From assembly GCA_036971615.1 (NCBI GenBank), contig JAYKKR010000049.1:62001-126000 (forward strand): a stretch of 64,000 nucleotides of DNA, read 5' to 3'. The translations under genes and the position numbers were made by a program. Shown piece after piece: positions 44,081 to 54,899 of the stretch. Each line of letters begins with the position of its first letter. The stretch's first letter is position 1. Source of the DNA: Amyloporia xantha. Taxonomy: Eukaryota; Basidiomycota; Agaricomycetes; Polyporales; Adustoporiaceae. The notes under the pieces were generated by a model, which saw nothing but the letters and a program-made list of their open reading frames with translations, made no database searches and was not told the origin of the DNA.

Positions 44081-46186
44081 TCACCCCTTGCGCTTCTTAC
44101 GCGTGGTCGTTTTTGGTTCCTCTTCCACCACTTCTTCAGCGCTGCGGCTCCCCACACCACCCGCACTGTCCCCGACCTGACGCGTCCCTGTCCCGACTCT
44201 CTTTGAACGCCTAGATTCCGGCTGCTCTGCCGCAATCACGTCGTTGCCTTCTGCCAGTGTGTGGGCCGGAGGGTCCGGAAGCTCTTCCGCTACCAGCTCT
44301 GCCTGTCCCTCATCAGTAGGTCCGGCCTGGACGGCATGTTCTACGGAATCATCGGCGTGCATCGTCACACCTGCTGGAGGATTAGCCTCCGCCGACGGAT
44401 CGGGTGACTCGATGCGCTTTCGACGTCTGGGCGTGGGGCGAGGTCGTGGTGTGGCTGAAGATAACACAGCCAGCGAGGTGGACGAAACGCGCGGCCGACT
44501 CGGAGTGGATGGCATCGAGGGATCTACATGCTCATCGGAGGATTGCGGTGACGGTGGTCGGACCAACGCTGCCGGGCTGTCATGCACGGCGTCAGGTGGG
44601 CGAGCATTCTTCCGTGGCGATGGCATGAATGGCCTTGTACGCTCACGCCGGGGAGTTGTTGGGCCGAGAGCGCGGAGCTTGCCTGCCGCCTTGAATAGGG
44701 AATCGGGATAATTGAAACGGAATCTTGACGTCTCGGCAAGGGTTGCATTTTCACCTTGACCATCTAGGATATGCTGGTACAGGTCTTGCGCCGCGCGGCC
44801 CAGTTTCTCAGGCATGCGAAATACGAAGCCGGGGGCAGTCGGATCGGATCGAGGTAAGCGTTAGAGTCTGGACGAAGTAAGGGCCTCCCAAGGCATCGGT
44901 ACGAAACCCCGCCCCGGTGGTAGGCCATGTACTGTGCGGAAGAATTAGATTCTGTGATTGATACAGTACAGAGCGAATGACTTACCCCAGAGCTTGACCA
45001 AGTAGTCATGCAGTAATCGAGCAATGTCGCGATTCGTGAGGTCGTCCAGATTGACGTGTGGTAGTTGGGGATGTCCGTCCGTCTCGGTGACACGGAGAGC
45101 TCTTTTGTCGGCCTCTGCAGGAATCATAAGTGAGCGGACAAGTGGCGCTACTGAAAACCGGCCTACCAAGGAGCATCGCTGTCGCCCATTCGGCGAAAGG
45201 ATTTACTAACGCCTTGCTGTAGTCCGGGTGCCAGACATCGAAGTCGGCAACACTCGCTTGCTCGTTACTGATAGATATACTATGTTCATCGTTTAGTCAC
45301 AGATATGAAGGGTTCTCGACCCGTGTACTTACTTGCCGGCAACAACAACATCCCCCGGCCCTTTCACCGCGAACAAGACGTGAAAGACGACATCTCCCAC
45401 TTGTCCCCTCCCGTGGCCCACTAGAGCGCTCAGCTTGTCGTGAACCAGCTCCATAAGCTGGTCTTGATTGCTGTAGAGCAGTTAGTATAGAACACCAGCA
45501 GGGCGGGTACCTACATACCTGAAAATTTCCGCTTCGTCCGGCTCCTCGTCATTACGCGCGTTGACCTCCGCTGCCTCTGCCTGACACGATGCTAACTCGT
45601 CAACATCCGCGGCCTCCCATCTTTCCTTCGTCACAGCCTGCCAATGGGCCCCGTTCATTGTCGCTGGATCTCCTGCCGCTTCACGGCGCAATTGGGTTTC
45701 CAGCCTCAACTCCTCGGCATGGCGTTTGACAAAAACCGCCCGCGCCGTGCATCGCTTGAGCTGTGTGGACGTGGTAGGCCCGCCGCGTCCCGATGTGGCC
45801 TGCTGAGTACCAGAGGCAGAGGCAATCTTCTTCACGTACTTGCTATTGGGGCCGGCATTGTTCTTGTACCACCTATCAATTGCCTGTGGCAACGATTAGT
45901 ATAATTCAAAGGAAAGCAACATGAATGCGCACCCTTCGCAGTGTAGGCTGTGTGGCCGGTTCTTTGTTGATTATCAAGCCGTCAAGGGGCCGGCTCTCCT
46001 CGCCATCGGCCAGCTTGCGATTGGCGAGATCGAAAAAATCCACGAATTCCTCGCATATCACCTTGGTAATGTTGGTCTTCGGGTACCGTCATGGGCGAGG
46101 TAACGCGGAATGCGCTCAGTGAGGAAGTCTCGAGCGTGGCCTTGCAAAGCGACCAGCTGTTGCAGTTCATGCTGCGTGCGAGACAT
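44081..46186 (-). pseudogene. WF/RWYKNN-family gene of KDZ element E1
   Basis: Start MSRTQHELQQLVALQGHARDFL at 46186. At about 46080 the frame changes from HDG to TNITKVICEEFVDFFDLAN: either one base is lost or a very short intron is hidden. After the next intron comes RAIDRWYKNNAGPN, then SKYVKKI (45890), aligned in position and pattern with QLARWFRNKAA of the gene at 5791-8377. An Arg/Ala/Glu-rich helical region, LPHVNLDDLTNRDIARLLHDYL and LVKLWGKSFALYC near 45060-44950 follow. The end is a long Ser/Pro-rich tail with TPRRRKRIE and a final TTTRKKRKG. Function unknown; the WF-N segment plus basic clusters suggest DNA binding. Whether it is functional depends on the 46080 region. Confidence 0.55.
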
Positions 46187-46269
46187 AACGGAGGTGGAGC
46201 GAGGAATACGCGCGGCACCTGGAAAGCCTCTCTTATATGGCCAGGAGCTATCTGTGGTGGCGCTCGCCT

Positions 46270-46389
46270 TGTATTCGTTGGCGTGGCTTGATCAAACTAC
46301 GCGGGTAATTCAAAGCCTGTGGCCCGCATTGTATTCGCTGGTGTGGCTTGATCAGACTACGCGGGTAATTCAAAGCCTGTGGCCTGATT
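46270..46389. repeat. 60-bp tandem duplication
   Basis: GTATTCG(T/C)TGG(C/T)GTGGCTTG, then ATCA(A/G)ACTACGCGGG and TAATTCAAAGCCTGTGG, occurs twice with exactly 60-bp spacing just upstream of the minus gene starting at 46186. Two or three mismatches. Confidence 0.85.
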
Positions 46390-46549
46390 TTCTTGGCGCG
46401 TCATTGTTCTGTGCCCGTTTCAAGGGGGGCCCTACTAATGCTTTGTACGTTTGGGTGCCAATGTGGTTGAGCGTATTGTTTCCATTGAACCAAGCCGCTA
46501 ACATGACGACGAAAAATCTATTATGCGACGCTACGCGGCTTGAATGCCC

Positions 46550-47911
46550 TCACCAGGCTGGAGCGTCGCTTGATGACCCTAAATATTCTATATCGCTCGA
46601 TTGACCATCTGAAGCCTCCTCCGTGTCTTCTAACGTAAGATCGATATCCACAACTGTAATCTTTTTGCGTTTTTTGGCTTGAGAGGTTGAACCGGGCCCC
46701 AATGGTGGCCCTCCGTGAGAAACGATGGGTCGTTTGCGGGACACGCTGGGCGCGGTGCGGCTCGAACCGATGGGCATCCGCCGTGAGATCGAGCGGGAGC
46801 TCTCCGCCCGTGGCCGGGAAGGAGTTTGCGTGCGGGTGTTGATAGTGTCCGGCCTAGGGGGGGATGAGGAGGGGCTGCTCGTGGGGGGAGGCGATGAGGG
46901 GGGAAGGCTGTCAGGGGATTCATGCCTATAGCCCTGCGGGCGCAGTAGCGGGCTTGAGGATAGGCCGGGAGAGCGGTTGCTTGACGGTAAAGATCTACGA
47001 GCAGGAGGGCGAATAGTAGCGTCGATGTGCGATCCGACTCCAGGGTCGAGGCTGAAAACGGGGGCGCTGGGGACAAGCGTGATTCCCATCTGCTGATAAT
47101 TGACTGTGCGTACGCGAGAAAGAGCCGTAAATGCCTCATGCAGGACTTGCACGACGCCTGGGAGACGGAAATTATAGGGTTCGCCAGGCGCCAAGTACAA
47201 GAGGACTTCTGCAGCAAAGACCTGGCGATACGATTTGGTGGACGGACGTGAGGTCCAAGCACCAGTGGCCACATTCATTGTGAGCCACGTCCCTTCGCGC
47301 TGCGGCCATCCTGGCACCGAATCCACTTTCAGGACCCACTCCCTCTTGTAAAGAGTAGCTGCCGCTGTAAACGTAATAGGATCTGCCGTGGCCTATGGAT
47401 GTGAATCAGTATAAACCGAATGGAAAAGGCGGGACCAACTCACCTTGAGCCAGCAGAACACCTTGACATCCACAGATGTCGGTCGCGCCCGAGCCTGCAC
47501 TCCGAGGGTACTAAGAGCATTGTTGGATTGATCTTGGAGAGTCCCGATGCGTGTGAGCAGTGTGGCCAGTTCTTGAGCGTTGGGCTGGTGCATAAACGAT
47601 GTGTTCTTACTGCCTGGGACGCGGCAACGCGAGTCGAGGCACTAGGCTAAGATTAGTACCGTTACAAGAGGGAGGGCAGATGTTTAAGAACTTACCACCC
47701 AGGATATGTGGCCCAAATCCCCTAGTCGACGTGCACCCGAATTGATCATGAATTTATGCAGTGAAGGGCATGCGTCAACGCGACCCACAACTGAGTGGTC
47801 GTTGTGATATGAAGGTTGCGCGCCGACGATGCGCGGGCGCAAAAACTCGAGGAGGAATGTAGTAAGGATTGTCCAGAGGCGCTCACGTTCGTTGGAAGAT
47901 TGCGGCGACAT
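46550..47911 (-). CDS. KDZ element gene: CxxC-like, SUMO-interacting-motif protein
   Basis: Three exons (47911-47696, 47641-47444, 47392-46550) join in frame to 418 residues. The first exon (MSPQSSNERERLWTIL, FLRPRIVGAQPSYHND) is helical; the joint gives HISWVCLDSRCRVPG, a possible small metal-binding turn. A middle domain (VFCWLK, LYKREWVLKVDSVPGWP, VLLYLAPGEPYNFRLPG) has beta-rich character. The last third is Ser/Pro-rich, then KKRKK and a VVDIDLTLEDTEEAS tail, a hydrophobic core followed by acidic residues that fits SUMO-interacting motifs. It lies between the WF-family gene and the divergent accessory gene. Function unknown; likely nuclear. Confidence 0.65.
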
Positions 47912-48133
47912 CGGGGGCTAGTTTATGAGGGGAGTTGAGGTATCAGCGAATTTTATAGAGCCGCAGCGGAGCCATATCCTGCATGAGTGTGGCCAAACAT
48001 ACCTATTCGGGAACAATAACGACTTGGCATTGCTTTGGAATTGGTGGCCCATACCGACAGATATTGCGACGGTCGATGAGGCCGATACATTGAGCTCTTG
48101 TAGTTTGTAGAACGAAAATGTATGCGAGGTTGA
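47912..48133. other. Divergent intergenic region of E1, proximal part
   Basis: Non-coding stretch between the minus gene start and the hairpin array; presumably contains the minus promoter. Confidence 0.35.
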
Positions 48134-48262
48134 AGCCTGGAGGACGCATAGTCTGCCCAGGCGGTGCGAGGGACGCTGAGTCTGCTCGCAAGCTGACACC
48201 TGGAGGACGGTATAGTCTATCCAGGTGTATAGAGGTGGAGGACGCTTAGTCTATCCACCGAA
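48134..48262. repeat. Array of four hairpins with conserved loop and different stems
   Basis: Four consecutive units have the form stem, optional A, GGAC, G(C/G)NNA-type loop, GTCT, one or two bases, complementary stem. Stems: GCCTGG/CCAGGC, TGCGAG/CTCGCA, ACACCTGG/CCAGGTGT, GGTGG/CCACC. The inner GGAC/GTCT also pairs (one G-T). Stem sequences differ between units while pairing is kept, which is covariation within a repeat array. It is in the intergenic region between divergently transcribed E1 genes. Candidates: structured RNA leader of either gene, protein-binding iterons, or transposase sites. Confidence 0.7.
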
Positions 48263-49000
48263 TTGCTTTCGCTGTCGGAGAGTATGTGTATCAGTACTTG
48301 AGCTAAGGACTTACCTGGTCTGCGCGCCGAAGACGCAGGGCCTCATGATTTAGACGGTCATTCTTCTGGAGGTCCAATGGAGGCGAGGACACAATCACGC
48401 GAGGAGGCAGTGGAGGCGAGGAGAGTGTGCGAGCGAAGGGAAGGGGCAGTGGGCACAGGGAGAGCATAGAGATGGAGGGACTTGGAAGTTCGGGAGCCAT
48501 TAGGCGCTTCCAGCCTCGGCGATCGAGCGCTCAATACTCAGTACTCAGTTCCCGTTACTCATTCGCATACCTGCCGTTTCCGACTGTCATTCCTCCTCCC
48601 TGCCATTTCCTCTGCGCCCATCCCTCTCCCCGTCCCTCCTCATTCCATCGCGGCCTAATCTAAGGTCAGTAACACCAACGCTCGCTCATTAACCACTTCT
48701 CTAACCGCACCAGCTTGCTCTCAAGGACATCATTGCGCGTAAGTCGTTTCGTCTTGCCTTCATTTTCATTCTTCGCACTTCTACATACGGAGCAAACTAC
48801 GAGTTCTCCTGTATGATGGAAGCTCTCGAGGCAGACTATACCGTCCCCTCGTGCTATTGAACAAGGCAGACTTAGCGTCCCCTTGTTCTGCAGGCTCTGC
48901 TAGACTACGCGTCCTCAGAGTCTTTATCGATCGCTCCCATCTATTCGTAGTTACTGGTATACATTACGCCCAATCACATCCAGCCGGTCAATACTGCCCC
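48263..49000. promoter_or_regulatory. Promoter and leader region of accessory gene
   Basis: Non-coding region before ATG 49001. It is CT-rich at 48580-48660 (core-promoter-like), with possible leader introns (GTAAGT at 48738; an AG acceptor near 48893). No separate gene seen. Confidence 0.4.
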
Positions 49001-51234
49001 ATGCAAGAGCTTGCAGCACCCTCGGAGCGCGCATCGGCCTCTGCGCCGAAGAAACCGTTTCAACTATGCAAAACTGGGACCAGCACCGGTAAGTGGATAT
49101 CTCGCACAGCGGCGCAACAACCACTTACATCTTTACAGGTACATTGCGATGGTTTGATGGTATGGTCGCCTGCTGGACGCCCGATGGGAAGTATGTGGTG
49201 ACTTCTCCGAATGTACCCTATGTCCCCGAGCCTGTGCTAGGTCGCGTTGAGCTCATTGCCCGGGAAGATGGCCGCTTCGGCCTCGAGGACCCCATGCAGC
49301 ATCCCCAAATCTTCAATGCACGCTTTGCCCATTTCTCCACTGTCTTGCGTCGCCCGTCCGATCCGCAAGACTCTCGCATGCCAATCTGGTGGACACCGCA
49401 GCTGGAAGATTTCGACGCGGATGAGGAATCTGTACTCATGGGGCTAGGGAAGTTGAATTCACGAGCATTGGAAAGCCTTCGGCCCCTGGTCGCGGATTGC
49501 AGCCAGCGCCTCGCTAGATATATGGAGACACGCCCTGTAGAGCAGAAGCGCATCAACTACGCCGAGAGTGCCATGCGTTTGGCATTCACTCGCTTGCGTG
49601 ACATCCCAGCGACATTTCGCGACACCAAGATGCAGGTGACTACGGTACAACGCTTTTGGCTCGAGTGTATGGCCTGGCTGGATTGGATGGAATATCTTAA
49701 TAAAGATGCTGTTGCCGCTCCTGATAGTGATGTAGCTGCAGTACATACCCAGGCCATGGGCGCGTTTTCCAACAATCCCAATGAGGTTCAACGATTATTT
49801 GCTGCCGGCATACCAGTCTGGTACCTTCGCCTGCCCGAGCAGATCGCGAGCCAGAAGGATATATTCATAGGCAGTGTCTGGGGCCCCGAGGTGCAGCGTG
49901 ATATTGTCACGCAAGGGAATCTATTCGGCAGTGCGCTATTCGTTGGAAATGCCGGAGTTGAGCATCTCGAAGCTGCAGGGTACTGTGGGCAGGTCTACGC
50001 CGACATCGAGCGCGTTCCCTTCCCGGATCTCTCAAAGGTCTCTATGCCTTCGAGAATCGTTGCTCAATCGACCTCTCAGCACCAAGTCCCCGCTCACAGC
50101 CATTCGTCTGGTGCGGCTCGTAGCCCTTGTATGTATGATCTATCATTGATCTAGGTCTCGGACTAATGATTCTCAACAGATGACGCTCCCCTTCAAGGCG
50201 CACGCATGAAGCAGCGAGAGCGCGTGGCTCAGGGCACTCAAGCCCGCGTGCGCGTGGACCCACCGCTGTGGGAACATCCATTGTTATCACCTCCTATTCC
50301 TGGCTGGGTCCAGGGGGCTAAAGAGGCCACTCTCAATCGCGATCCGAAGGACAGATGGGAGTATTGGCTCCCACGCCCCGATGTATTCGTCAATGTGCAG
50401 AAGGACGCCAAGCGGAATAAGTACATCAACTCGTGGCTGAAGTTGCGCAACGCGTGGTTGGGAGTGCTCGGCACACGGACCACACCGATCAAGCGTGACA
50501 TGGGTGCGCAGATGTGGCGCGAGTATCTGAATATGGGCGAGAATGCCATGAATGCGCCCAAAGGCAAAGCGACAGCGACGCAACGTCGTCATGCGGAGCT
50601 CACGGCTATCCTCAGCCAGCTCTTTCCGACAGGCACGTTGACCCTCGAGAAGGAATTCAAGTCGCTGCTTTGGTTCGGGCGGCTCATTGGGAGCCATGTC
50701 TCTGCAGCGGACGTGCGAGATATCATGTGGGAGATATCTGAGCTCGCCTTTCGTTTCGAGCTACTCGAGCTGGACCGCACCCTCGTGCCTCATGCGGCGA
50801 CGGGAAGAGCAGTAGCAGAAAGTCAGGAGGTCGCTCGTGAAACTCTGCTCCAAGGCCTCTTCCCGCTCGATAATTCCCTTCAAGTGCCTGCGCTGCCTGC
50901 TGTCAACGCTGGGCTCGCTGCGGACGATCCACGGGACCGTGCCGTTACTCTCGACCATATGCTTGTGGTTATGCGCCGGTGGCCGGACTGCCCTCAAGAG
51001 CTCCGGGACTGCCCACGCCTGAGCTCCCAATACGGCCAGGGTCAGCTTCGCTACGTCGAGAAGCGTATCGCCAAGTTCTATATAGAGGCCTTTTACAGGC
51101 AGGCCGGCAGGTGGCCGATTCTTCCTCGACGTTTCCGGCTCTCTCCTGGCGGAGCGTGGTTGGAGTACTTTCATTGCTTTGCATCACGCCTGCCGCATTA
51201 TCCCGCTGTCGAATTGTTTTGTATCGCTATGTAA
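49001..51234 (+). CDS. KDZ accessory protein, 710 aa
   Basis: Three exons (49001-49088, 49139-50128, 50180-51234) join to 711 codons. N-terminal beta-type segment TLRWFDGMVACWTPDGKYV, then LIAREDGRFGLEDPMQHP; middle helical region with VQRFWLECMAWLDWMEYL; GIPVWYLRLPEQIA; LFGSALFVGNAGVEHLEAAGY; the second half has INSWLKLRNAWLGVLG, DIMWEISELAFRFELLELDR, and a conserved end YVEKRIAKFYIEAFYRQAGR. A paralogue of the second half lies at 57485-58786 and a near-identical copy in E2. It is followed after only 141 bp by the transposase, same strand. No known catalytic motif; role unknown, probably a helper in transposition or silencing evasion (inference). Appears intact in E1. Confidence 0.7.
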
Positions 51235-51375
51235 AGTACGTCTACCAATGTGAAGCTTTCTGTACTGTTGCTGCCATGTGGGCGAGAGCTTCAGGCCACA
51301 GCGTGGCGGTGGCTGACCGAGGTAAGTGGGGCCCTATCGCCTCAGCCACATTTCGTCCCTCCTTCCTCTGCGTCC

Positions 51376-54300
51376 ATGATGACTCCCTACAGCCCAAAAA
51401 AGAACAAGACGAAGAATCCCAACCTGCGGGTGGCAGGCAAGTATTTCACAAACCCCGTGCAGCGGGTGGTCCAGCACACTCGGTACCAAATCAACGGGGA
51501 ACGTCTCACCGAGTCAGTCATCCTCGAAGGCCCTGGCCCTGCAAAACGAGCACGCATCGAGGGGGACACCACGGACGACACGCCTTCCTTGTACATGCAG
51601 GAAGAATGGGAACCTTATGTCCCCCTGGCCCGTGATCAGGTCGGTCACCGTGCATTAATCAGGAGGAACTGCATTGACACCCGCCACAGAGAGCTTCTAC
51701 CATGATGCAAGACTTCCTTGCACGCATGGACGACCTCGAAAATATATTATTAGAAGTTGAAGGCTTCGGGAGTCGACCGGGGAGGTGTGGCTGTGGGAAA
51801 GACGGCGAGAGCGTTGTCTACAAATGTCGCGAGTGTTTCCAGTCCCCTCCGCAATGCGCAGACTGTATCCGCGCCGCTCATCGCCACATGCCCTACCATT
51901 GGATCCACGAGTGGACAGGTGCTTTCTGGAAGAAGATCGAGCTGAGCGATCTAGGTTTGGTTGTGACGCTGAGCCATAGCGGCGTCTGTTGCCCCGAGCT
52001 TACTTTGGATGCGAAGCCTCAGCCTCTCGTCGTCGTTCACACAAACGGGATCCACAAGATGAATTTTCATTTCTGTCGATGCCACAAACACGGCGACAAC
52101 TTCACGCAGCTCGCACGTGAGGGCTACTTGGGAGCCACAACAACCGCGCCGGCCACAGTCTTCACGTTCCAGCTCATGAAGGACTTTCACTTGTTCATGC
52201 TGCAGTCAAAGATACCGGCATATGAATATGTCGAGACCCTCAAGAGAATGACGGACAATGTACTGCCCGATCGTGGCCTTGTACGTGGCCAAATCTCTCT
52301 TACGCCACATTGTGCTGATTTGCCACAGAATCGATATCGCGAGTTTGTGCGTGTGGCCCGCGTGTGGCGCCACCTAATAATGCATAAGCGTTCCGGGCAA
52401 TGCCTCCACCTCGACCAGGATATACCCCCTTCTGTACGCCCCAAAGGCAGCTATGCTGTAGCATGTCCTGCATGTCCGGCTGACGGGTTCAATCTCCCGA
52501 AAGAATGGCGCGCCCAAGCCGAGAAGAAACCGTGAGTGGCAGAGATGTTTCCCTTTGACGTTCAACACTAATTCATCATCATCATCAGACACTTATTCGG
52601 ATGGCATATAAGCCTGGATGGCTGTCATTCATTACAAAGGAAGATCAAGGTCGATGATCCAGACGACATCTCCCTTAATGACGGCCATGGTTACTTTGTT
52701 GAAGACCGTCAATACCATCAATACCTCAAACAATTTCCTAACTCGGGTGTGGAGGAGGTAAGCGCTAGCCACAGGAGAACAATAGTGCGCCGCATTCTTG
52801 GCTGACAACAATGTGGCAGAAAAGCACGTGCACACGGTTGAAGGCTATCAACCTCCAGAGTCGCCGGAAGTTCAAGAATGCCATTATCACTGGTGTTGTC
52901 GCCGCCGTTTGCACAGACCACGGGTATTTTTTGCCGCAGGGGATGGTCGATCTACAGCTCGGTGAAAGGTGCGTTGTGTATAGATTAGAATGCATAGCGG
53001 AGTCTGACTGCTGCACAGATATTCGAACGTTGACTACGCCCTGGCGAACGTACTGAAAGGGCGCGAGGCACTGCAGGCCATCAAGGTCTGGTACGACGTC
53101 TCTTGTCAGTACTCTGTCAACGTGCTCGAACGATTTAGCAAGCAATTCCCCAACGCCACGCTGAACGACATGATCCGAATTGTCGAGTGGCTCATTCCGA
53201 AGATGCACCTAGCGACAGCCCATAAGGATGACTGCAAATACTGGTTTGCATCAAACTACACCCAACACTGCGGGAGGACCTCTGGGGAAATGATCGAGAC
53301 GATGTGGGCGCCCGCCAAGAAGTCCGGTGCGAACACGAAGGAAATGAACCACGGCCATCGACATGAAACGCTCGACGCCTTTCATGGGGACTGGAACTGG
53401 CGCAAGACTCAGCACATGAGTAAGTGGTCCCGGAGTCTTCAGTGTAGTTAATGCTGATCGCCTTAATAGGTGATTCTCTCCTACGACAGTACACGAACGC
53501 ACGCGCGCATCTCGCGCGCACGTCAAACTATTTCGAAGGACTCAATGAGACGATGCCGGCAGAGCACGTCGCGGTATGGATACAGCTTGATACCGAGCCT
53601 TATCAGAAGGATGGGGAATGGTGTAGTGTATACAAGCCCGAAGCGATCGCAAGTACGTAACTTCTTACCGTGACTGATTGGACGGCTTTTCAACTATTCT
53701 GAATTAGGAACCACTCAAGCCAAGGCGTTCCAAAAGCTGTCTGAAGTGGAAGACAAGAGCACTCGCATCCGCAGCGGTAATGGTGGCGCCCCTGCGTGGG
53801 TGAACAAAGCGCTCCACATTCAGGCCACACAGTAAGCGAATATCATCAAATCAAGACCAGGGCTTCATTAATTGTGTATCCTAGGCGAAAGTGTCAGTAT
53901 GTTGTCAAAGAAGCCGGCGCTCGACCTCTTGTGGCCGAGAGCAACGAGATCGAAGCGACGCGGGCACGTCTCGAGAACGAAATTCGCATGTGGCGAAAGT
54001 ATCAATACGAACACTTCCCAGATCTTCATACCTTGATCGTGAAGACCGGCGACAAGCCACCCGAGGATCAAGAGTTATTTCTACCGTCTGACTTCGGATC
54101 TGAAGCCGACCGCGATCGATACGGCATAGATAAGCTCACCGAGTGCGAGAAGACTTTGCGCGAGGGTGAAGCGCATGACGCGTTGCATAATCTCAAGGAG
54201 GCCATCAAGCATCTCTTATACGCCACACAAACGAAAAAGCAAACCGTACGGGGTCAGAAGGATTGCACCCGTGCTAACGACGTTATCAAGAAGTTGACAC

Positions 54301-54890
54301 GGGACCGCAATCAAGCCGCCGCCAAGTATCGTAATGCGTGGAACGCTCTCATCAAATTGGGGCACCCTGCTGATGATCCCAACCTGCGCGAGCTTAAGGA
54401 TGCGGACGTGAGCGGCAAATCTATTCATGACCCCTGGTACTCGGAGATGGCAAGAGGGAGGGATCTTGGATCTGGATGCAGGGGCCCAAGAATTCGGAAG
54501 ATCGGGAGAGGTGGAGCATCGAAGGTATGTATACCGTTCTGTCCATAATTGTAATTCTTTCGCTAAATGATAATGCCGCAGTGGATCGCGTACAGTGGTT
54601 TCGGGCGCGAGCCGATCGGGATCGCTGGCGCGAGGCGTACGAACGCACGTGGTCAAGAATTCAAGAACACCATCAGGTCCTTCGAGGCGTGGAGCAATGC
54701 ATGGACTCGGGCAGCCGATTGCTGCGATTCGTCATCTCTTGGCCAAGGACGCCGCGCGTATGCGATGAAGACTGCTGCGATGTATGACCGGCTGCGAAAG
54801 GACTGCATCGAGAAGGACATGCAAGCCCGCGCCAAGGATCAATCACCTCAGGCTGAAGCCCCGGGTGCAGTGTCGGACTTAGCTGACTGA
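51376..54890 (+). CDS. KDZ transposase of E1
   Basis: Catalyses movement of the element. Exon 1 (51376-51639, MMTPYSPKKNKTKNP) joins after a 50-nt intron to 51690-52531. A CxC2-like cluster: GRCGCGKDG, VYKCRECFQSPPQCADCI, HRHMPYHWIHEW. KDZ landmarks: VVVHTNGIH, CPACPADGFNLP, WHISLDGCHSLQRK (first Asp), STCTRLKAINLQ, AVCTDHGYFLPQG, VWYDVSCQYS (second Asp), IPKMHLATAHKDD, SGEMIETMWA (Glu), HGDWNWRK. Coiled C-terminal region ends at 54890. Relative to E2, one C is missing at 54431-54434 and one T is extra at 54650; the two shifts cancel. About 50-60 residues around the intron at 54525-54581 therefore read differently (e.g. GFGREPIGIAGARRTNA instead of WFRARADRDRWREAYER), losing a conserved W-R-RAR-RW segment. 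Open throughout but possibly impaired. Confidence 0.8.
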
Positions 54891-54899
54891 GAGTGGACC

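Noticed and set aside
47390..47650. Separate small minus-strand gene starting MHQPNAQEL
   Set aside because: It is the middle exon of the gene 46550-47911; splicing at 47696/47641 and 47444/47392 gives one continuous 418-aa frame.
42866..48262. CRISPR-like repeats with spacers
   Set aside because: The repeats are short hairpins with variable spacing and variable stems, there are no unique equal-length spacers, and the organism is a eukaryote.
52187..53526. Minus-strand frames inside the E1 transposase (mirrored in E2)
   Set aside because: They are antisense shadows duplicated because the arms are identical; the plus-strand exon chain explains the sequence.
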